From Gemmatimonadota bacterium (GTDB taxonomy: Bacteria; ARS69), in contig BQJX01000161.1 in assembly GCA_021604925.1 (NCBI GenBank), positions 1 to 6,569 of the forward strand: 6,569 bases of DNA, in the 5' to 3' direction. The notes under the pieces are model-generated. The model worked only from the letters and a program-made list of their open reading frames with translations, had not been told where the DNA came from and made no database searches. Numbering within the stretch: the stretch's first letter is position 1; every line of letters starts with the position of its first letter. Below are positions 1-4,334 of the stretch, piece after piece. The position numbers and the translations under genes were made by a program.

Positions 1-2
1 CC

Positions 3-677
3 GACGAGGACACCAATCCCTACGGCTGGCGCCGCTCCGACGAGGTCTACCTGGCGGAGGTGGGCTTCACCGACACCAAGATCGGGCGGCTCCGGCGTCA
101 GTTGGACGAACTGGGTCTGCTGGACGAGTCCGTCCTGGTGGTGACGTCCGACCATGGCGAGAACCTGTCGGACCATGCGCCTCACTACTCGCACGGATCC
201 ACGCTCTTTGACGCCACGCTCCGGGTGCTCCTGGCGGTGCGGGCGCCCGCGCGACTCGACCGCGCGCTGGACGCGCGCACGCTGGAGAACCTGGACCTCC
301 CGCCCACCCTGGCTCCGCTGCTGGATCTGCCCGCGCACCCGGACTGGGAAGGTCGGAACGCGCTCGCCGCGGACGGGACCGGCCGCGCCCTGACGGTGTC
401 GCAGATCTACCGGGACTTCGCGGTCCGTACGCCCACGGCCAAGTATCTGCTGAAGGAGGATGGAACCCGGGCGGTCCTGGACCTGGCGGCGGACCCGGCG
501 GAGAAGCGGCCCCGAACGCCGGTGGGCGAGGACCTGGCCCGCGCCGAGGCGGAGTTCCAGCGCTGGTACGAAGCCCACGTGACGGAACTCTACTCCGACG
601 GCGGCCGGGAAGTGGCCGCCGAGGACCTCTCTCCCGAGGCCCGGGACCTGCTGAGGACGCTGGGCTACCTCCAGTAG
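3..677 (+). CDS. Sulfatase-superfamily hydrolase, C-terminal part (cut by left window edge)
   Basis: The reading frame is open from the first complete codon (base 3) to a TAG stop and gives 224 residues; the true start lies left of the window. It is the C-terminal part of an alkaline phosphatase/sulfatase-fold hydrolase, a family that cleaves sulfate (or phosphate) esters with an active-site formylglycine and a bound divalent metal. Visible landmarks are a helix reading FTDTKIGRL (about residues 22-30 of the fragment), the metal-site strand VVTSDHGE (46-53), a following HYSHGSTLFD segment (61-70) typical of the family, and a downstream P-T-L-A-P-L-L-D-L segment with a G-R motif. The tail ends in LLRTLGYL, an ending I recall from many such proteins; there is no TPR extension. 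The catalytic Cys/Ser motif would be upstream and cannot be seen, so substrate and exact subclass are unknown. A phosphoglycerol-transferase-like or phosphodiesterase relative remains possible. The next gene lies 127 bp downstream on the same strand and is functionally unrelated. Confidence 0.85.
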   Translation, partial: DEDTNPYGWRRSDEVYLAEVGFTDTKIGRLRRQLDELGLLDESVLVVTSDHGENLSDHAPHYSHGSTLFDATLRVLLAVRAPARLDRALDARTLENLDLPPTLAPLLDLPAHPDWEGRNALAADGTGRALTVSQIYRDFAVRTPTAKYLLKEDGTRAVLDLAADPAEKRPRTPVGEDLARAEAEFQRWYEAHVTELYSDGGREVAAEDLSPEARDLLRTLGYLQ

Positions 678-716
678 CTCTCAGCGTTCGTACTGGCCGA
701 GTGCCTCCCGCCTCTG

Positions 717-722
717 TATATT
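717..722 (+). promoter_or_regulatory. Possible -10 promoter element for typA
   Basis: TATATT matches the sigma-70 -10 consensus TATAAT at five of six positions and is a conspicuous AT island in a GC-rich gap, about 83 bp before the typA GTG. No good -35 hexamer is seen at 16-18 bp (best is CTGGCC at 693-698), so the call is weak. It would allow typA to be transcribed independently of the upstream sulfatase gene. Confidence 0.25.
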
Positions 723-733
723 GCCGCTCCGTG

Positions 734-747
734 CCCGGATATCCGGG
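734..747. repeat. Perfect 14-bp palindrome upstream of typA
   Basis: CCCGGATATCCGGG is a perfect palindrome with no spacer. It sits 12-25 bp downstream of the TATATT element and 57 bp before the typA start. With no loop and no following T-run it does not look like an intrinsic terminator. A dimeric-regulator operator is possible but unproven; short GC-rich palindromes also arise by chance. Confidence 0.35.
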
Positions 748-793
748 AAGCGGGCCTCCTGAACGAGCCCAGCGCCAAGACCCCTGTAAAACC

Positions 794-797
794 GAGG
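794..797 (+). promoter_or_regulatory. Ribosome binding site deciding the typA GTG start
   Basis: GAGG lies 7 nt before the GTG at 805. This supports the non-ATG start, which also matches the expected TypA N-terminus (residues leading directly into RNIAIIAHVDHGKTT). Confidence 0.7.
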
Positions 798-804
798 AAC
801 ATCC

Positions 805-2631
805 GTGGCCGCGAACGTCCGAAATATCGCCATCATCGCCCATGTGGATCACGGGAAGACCACCCTGGTGGACCGCATGCTCCAGCAGACCGGTTCGCTC
901 GACGAGCGCGCGGCTGCCCCGGAACGCGTGATGGACTCGAACGACCTCGAGCGCGAGCGCGGGATCACGATCCTCTCCAAGAACACGGCGCTCACCTGGG
1001 CCGGCTACTCCATCAACATCGTGGACACGCCCGGTCACGCCGACTTCGGCGGTGAGGTGGAGCGCATCCTGTCCATGGTGGACTGCGTGCTCCTGCTGGT
1101 GGATGCCGTGGACGGTCCCATGCCGCAGACGCGCTTCGTCACGCAGAAGGCGTTCAAGCACGGCCTCCGCCCGATCGTGGTCATCAACAAGGTGGACCGC
1201 GACGGCGCCCGCCCGGACTGGGTGCTGGACCAGACGTTCGAGCTGTTCGATCGCCTGGGAGCCACGGACGAGCAGCTGGACTTCCCGGTGGTGTACGCCT
1301 CCGCGATCCAGGGCTGGGCGTCCATGGATCTCACGCGCCACCCGGATCTCACCGCGCTCTTCGAGGTGATCCGCGACTTCTGCCCGCCGCCGCCCGTGGA
1401 CGACGAGGGGCCGCTGCAGCTGCAGGTCAGTACGCTGTCCTACTCCACGTTCACCGGAGCCATCGGGATCGGCCGGATCCAGCGCGGCGTCCTGCGCAGG
1501 AACTCGCAGGTCACCGTGATCGACGCGGCCGGCAAGACCCGGAACGAGAAGGTCCTGCAGGTCCTGGGATTCAAGGGGCTGGAGCGCGTGGAAGTGCCGG
1601 AAGCGCGGGCCGGGGACATCGTGGCGTTCACCGGAATCGAGCGCCCGCGGATCTCGGACACGCTGTGCGATCCCGAGCATGTGGAGGCGCTCCCGCCGCT
1701 CACCGTGGATGAGCCCACCGTGAGCATGACGTTCGAGGCGAACACGTCCCCGTTCTCCGGACGCGACGGCAAGTACGTCACCAGTCGCCAGGTGCGGGAC
1801 CGGCTGATGCAGGAGACCATCCACAACGTGGCCCTGCGCGTGGAGGACACCGAGACCACGGACCGGCTTCGCGTGTCGGGTCGCGGCGAGCTTCATCTCG
1901 CGATCCTGATCGAGACCATGCGCCGCGAAGGGTACGAGATGGCCGTGTCCCGTCCCCAGGTCATCACCAAGCACGTGGATGGCGTAAAGATGGAGCCGTG
2001 GGAGGTCCTCACCGTGGATGTGGAGGAGCGGCACCAGGGCGCGGTCATGGAGGCGCTGGGCGCCCGCGGCGGCGACATGTCCGGCATGCATCCGGACGGC
2101 AAGGGGCGCGTGCGGCTGGACTACGGCATCCCCACGCGCGGTCTCATCGGATTCCAGACCACGTTCCGCACGATCACGAACGGGACCGGTCTCATGCACC
2201 ACGTCTTCGATCGCTACGCGCGAGCCCGGGCGGGTGACATCGGACGTCGCCAGAACGGCGTGATGATCTCCATGCTCACCGGCAAGGCGTTGGCCTTCTC
2301 GCTCTTCAACCTGCAGGATCGCGGGCGGATGTTCGCGTCGCCGGGAGACGAGGTCTACGAAGGCCAGATCGTGGGGATCCACGCCCGCGACAGCGACCTC
2401 GTGGTGAATCCCATCAAGGGGAAAAAGCTCACGAACATGCGCGCTTCCGGAAAGGACGACTCCGTGCTGCTCACGCCGCCGGTGCGTTACTCGCTGGAGG
2501 AAGCCATGGAGTTCCTGGACGATGACGAGTTGCTGGAGATCACGCCCAAGAACATGCGTCTCCGGAAGCGTCATCTGTCGGAGAGCGATCGGCTGATTGC
2601 CGCCAAGCGGGCGGCGGGGAAGCTGGTCTAG
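805..2631 (+). CDS. typA: TypA/BipA ribosome-associated translational GTPase
   Basis: Complete 608-residue protein, close to the roughly 605-615 aa usual for TypA/BipA (E. coli BipA is about 607). The family binds the 70S ribosome in its GTP form and aids large-subunit assembly and growth under cold and other stresses. All G motifs are present: P-loop AHVDHGKTT (residues 12-20), the switch I region with RGITI (52-56), DTPGH (74-78), NKVD (128-131) and SA (166-167). Then come the EF-Tu-like beta-barrel (about 203-290), an EF-G III-like domain (about 306-390, with VSGRGELHL), an EF-G V-like domain (about 400-480, with DGKGRVRLDY and RGLIGF) and the TypA-specific C-terminal domain (about 480-600, with KKLTNMRASG and RKRHL). 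The start is GTG with GAGG 7 nt upstream. Nothing looks truncated or degenerate. It probably has its own promoter in the 127-bp gap; the downstream gene is convergent. Confidence 0.98.
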   Translation: MAANVRNIAIIAHVDHGKTTLVDRMLQQTGSLDERAAAPERVMDSNDLERERGITILSKNTALTWAGYSINIVDTPGHADFGGEVERILSMVDCVLLLVDAVDGPMPQTRFVTQKAFKHGLRPIVVINKVDRDGARPDWVLDQTFELFDRLGATDEQLDFPVVYASAIQGWASMDLTRHPDLTALFEVIRDFCPPPPVDDEGPLQLQVSTLSYSTFTGAIGIGRIQRGVLRRNSQVTVIDAAGKTRNEKVLQVLGFKGLERVEVPEARAGDIVAFTGIERPRISDTLCDPEHVEALPPLTVDEPTVSMTFEANTSPFSGRDGKYVTSRQVRDRLMQETIHNVALRVEDTETTDRLRVSGRGELHLAILIETMRREGYEMAVSRPQVITKHVDGVKMEPWEVLTVDVEERHQGAVMEALGARGGDMSGMHPDGKGRVRLDYGIPTRGLIGFQTTFRTITNGTGLMHHVFDRYARARAGDIGRRQNGVMISMLTGKALAFSLFNLQDRGRMFASPGDEVYEGQIVGIHARDSDLVVNPIKGKKLTNMRASGKDDSVLLTPPVRYSLEEAMEFLDDDELLEITPKNMRLRKRHLSESDRLIAAKRAAGKLV

Positions 2632-2638
2632 CCGATCT

Positions 2639-2676
2639 TCCCGGTCAGGCCGGCACGATCAGCGGCGTGACCGGGA
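2639..2676. terminator. Imperfect hairpin between convergent typA and the flavoprotein gene
   Basis: TCCCGGTCA (2639-2647) is exactly complementary to TGACCGGGA (2668-2676). Inside it, after one G/G mismatch, GCCG (2649-2652) can pair with CGGC (2663-2666), leaving a 10-nt loop. The structure begins 8 nt after the typA stop and covers the stop and last codons of the minus-strand gene, so it could form in both transcripts. Neither strand has a T-run after the stem, so it is not a canonical intrinsic terminator. A bidirectional transcription-end or mRNA 3'-protecting hairpin is inference. Confidence 0.35.
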
Positions 2677-4126
2677 TTCGCGCTTTGCGCTCGGCGGCGC
2701 GGACCGGTTCCATCAGATCCGCGATCACGTCCTGCGCGCCGTAGCCCTCACCGAATTTGCGCACCAGGCGAGCCACGCCGGTGGTGAGGTCGTCGCCGCA
2801 CGTCACCAGAGCTTGCTCCACGTAGCCGCTGGATCGCGACTGCCCCAGGCCGATGTTGGCCATCAGGGCATTGCAGAGGCACTTGCGACCCTCTGTCGCC
2901 TCCACTTCGCCACCCTTCTTCACGAAGTGCTTCTGCGGCTCGGCGGGGCAGCGCTGGCCCACCGTTCCGTCGTCCTTCTTGTAGGCGGAGCGCAGGTAGC
3001 CGAGATCGCAGACCCGGTTGCGCTTCTCGTACGTGTCCTGGTCCGCGATCGTCCCCTCCAGGTGCTCCACCACCTTGAACGGGAATCCGGTGGGAGACGC
3101 CAGCGGATCCGTCTTCACGGTCACCTCGCCGGTGCGCAGGCCGTTCATGATCTTGGCGCGCACCTTGGGATCCATGCCGGAATCGCGACACAGCGCAAAG
3201 CTGGTCCCCACTTGAACTCCGGTCGCACCGCGACGCAGCGCGTCTCGCAGCGCTTCCGGACGGGCGCGGGATCCGGCCAGCCAGAACGGCCGACCCAGAT
3301 CGGCAATCCGGGCGAGGTCGACCTCGTCCTTGGGACCGTAGAGCGGTTCGCCCGCATCGCTGAGCTGGAGTCGGCCGCGGGGCGGAGCGTTGTGTCCGCC
3401 GGCGCTCGGCGCCTCGATGACGAAGCCGTCAATGCGCCCGGTGGCGCGCTTCATCAGGGAGGCACCCAGCGTGGTCGAGGCGATGATCGCCAGGAACTGA
3501 GGTCGCTCCACAATCGGCAGGGGGCCCGGAGCGAACGCCTTCGGGTCGAACCGCAGCCGGAAGTTGTCCTGGTCGGTGGCGCCCATCACCGAGTACTTCA
3601 TGGTGGCCTCGTCGCCGCGGGCCAGCGCATCCAGCACGCCGGGAATCTCGCGCGGAATGCCGGCGCCCATGAGCACGTACGCCGCGCCCGCCAGCATGGC
3701 TCCGTAGAGCGAGGGCAGGGTAGGCACTTCCACCTTCTGGAGCAGGTTGATTCCCACGGGTCCCGAATGCCCCTCGCGGGCCAGGAAGACCTCCACGAAG
3801 TTGGCGACCACCGTGAGTTCCAGCAGCTCGCGCTTGGACTGCAACGCGAACATGGGCACGGACTTGAACGGCTTGTCGTCGGCCTTGCCGCCCCGCACGA
3901 AGTACCGATCGATGATGCGCTGCACCATGTCGGGCCACGGGAAGTGGGCCATGGCTCTTCGCATGTGGCCGCCCGGATCGCCGCACTGGAGCCGACGCGC
4001 CAGGACCGTATCGATGACGGTGCCCGAAACCACGCCCAGATGGCCGAGGCTGGAAACCGTGCGCGCGAGCCGCCAGTTCGAGATTGCGACTCCCATGCCA
4101 CCCTGGATGATGCGCGGATACTGCAT
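2645..4126 (-). CDS. Nitronate monooxygenase-like FMN-dependent flavoprotein with Cys-bearing C-terminal extension
   Basis: 493 residues, TIM-barrel flavoprotein of the nitronate monooxygenase/2-nitropropane dioxygenase superfamily, whose members oxidise nitronates or act as FMN-dependent enoyl reductases (FabK/PfaD relatives). Seen: IIQGGMG near the N-terminus (residues 6-12) for FMN, GINLL (125-129), the APSAGGHNA segment (239-247) with the presumed catalytic H245, and GVQVGTSF (303-310) at the FMN-phosphate site. Classical nitronate monooxygenases are about 320-380 aa; here roughly 120-150 further residues follow, with cysteines at 373, 393, 416, 418 and 443, including RCPAEP and RKCLCN. 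The ATG at 4126 is chosen because the family motif starts at once (MQYPRIIQGGMG) and GAGG lies 4 nt upstream, with GGGAGAG 11 nt upstream; the open frame runs further up to 4477 but that part resembles nothing. The gene is convergent with typA (13 bp between stops) and divergent from the membrane protein. Substrate is unknown; a PfaD-like reductase is the main alternative. Confidence 0.88.
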   Translation of the reverse strand: MQYPRIIQGGMGVAISNWRLARTVSSLGHLGVVSGTVIDTVLARRLQCGDPGGHMRRAMAHFPWPDMVQRIIDRYFVRGGKADDKPFKSVPMFALQSKRELLELTVVANFVEVFLAREGHSGPVGINLLQKVEVPTLPSLYGAMLAGAAYVLMGAGIPREIPGVLDALARGDEATMKYSVMGATDQDNFRLRFDPKAFAPGPLPIVERPQFLAIIASTTLGASLMKRATGRIDGFVIEAPSAGGHNAPPRGRLQLSDAGEPLYGPKDEVDLARIADLGRPFWLAGSRARPEALRDALRRGATGVQVGTSFALCRDSGMDPKVRAKIMNGLRTGEVTVKTDPLASPTGFPFKVVEHLEGTIADQDTYEKRNRVCDLGYLRSAYKKDDGTVGQRCPAEPQKHFVKKGGEVEATEGRKCLCNALMANIGLGQSRSSGYVEQALVTCGDDLTTGVARLVRKFGEGYGAQDVIADLMEPVRAAERKARIPVTPLIVPA

Positions 4127-4143
4127 GGTCCCTCGGACTCTCC

Positions 4144-4158
4144 CGCGCTCTGAGCGCG
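4144..4158. repeat. 15-bp inverted repeat just upstream of the flavoprotein start
   Basis: CGCGCTC (4144-4150) and GAGCGCG (4152-4158) are perfect complements around a single T. The repeat lies 17 bp before the ATG on the minus strand, beside an AT-rich stretch (AAATTTT, 4161-4167). Its position immediately upstream of the ribosome binding region would suit an operator for the flavoprotein gene, which is inference. The one-base centre is too short for an RNA hairpin without fraying. Confidence 0.35.
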
Positions 4159-4230
4159 TGAAATTTTCGGCGGGGTTCTCGGTTTCGTAGACCTGACCCG
4201 ACCACCCTAGCACGGGGGATCGGTAGAAGG

Positions 4231-4257
4231 AAGGTCGACACAATCGAAGACGACCTT
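4231..4257. repeat. 7-bp inverted repeat with 13-nt spacer in the divergent region
   Basis: AAGGTCG (4231-4237) pairs perfectly with CGACCTT (4251-4257) around a 13-nt spacer. Half-site centres are 20 bp apart, about two helical turns, a spacing that could suit a dimeric regulator acting on either divergent gene. This is inference; a 7-bp match of this kind can arise by chance. Confidence 0.3.
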
Positions 4258-4325
4258 GATGAACCGAGGGACTCCGCTTCAATCCTGCGCGAAACGGTGC
4301 GAAGATGGAACGCGATTCCGTCAAA

Positions 4326-4329
4326 GGGG
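4326..4329 (+). promoter_or_regulatory. Ribosome binding site deciding the ATG at 4335
   Basis: The purine run AAAGGGG (4323-4329) ends 5 nt before the ATG at 4335. The alternative in-frame ATG at 4305 has no comparable signal and would add ten polar residues (MERDSVKGAG) before the first membrane helix. The downstream ATG is therefore preferred. Confidence 0.6.
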
Positions 4330-4334
4330 CAGGA

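Larger units (their letters stand above)
4127..4334. other. Divergent intergenic region, 208 bp
   Basis: This region separates the minus-strand flavoprotein from the plus-strand fused membrane protein, so it must carry promoters for both unless one is leaderless from elsewhere. It is less GC-rich than its neighbours and holds two inverted repeats (listed separately). I could not pick convincing -35/-10 pairs. TTGATG at 4256-4261 resembles a -35 for the plus-strand gene but lacks a good -10 partner. Confidence 0.6.

Noticed and set aside
60..677. GTG at 60 as the true start of the sulfatase
   Set aside because: The frame stays open to the left edge with family-like residues before base 60, and the catalytic N-terminal domain must lie upstream. 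The gene is cut by the window, not short.
734..747. The 14-bp palindrome as a terminator for the sulfatase gene
   Set aside because: It has no loop and no downstream T-run, so it cannot form a standard intrinsic terminator.
67..2574. 835-codon open frame on the minus strand across the sulfatase and typA
   Set aside because: It is antisense to two genes with clear protein families. Its translation is Arg/His/Pro/Gly-rich with no recognisable motif; GC-rich third positions remove stop codons on the opposite strand.
2597..4153. 518-codon plus-strand open frame after typA
   Set aside because: It is antisense to the flavoprotein gene, overlaps the typA end, and has His/Arg/Gly-rich shadow composition with no plausible domain.
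4305..4334. Alternative ATG at 4305 for the membrane protein
   Set aside because: It lacks a ribosome binding site and adds ten polar residues; the ATG at 4335 has AAAGGGG at good spacing and starts just before the first membrane helix.
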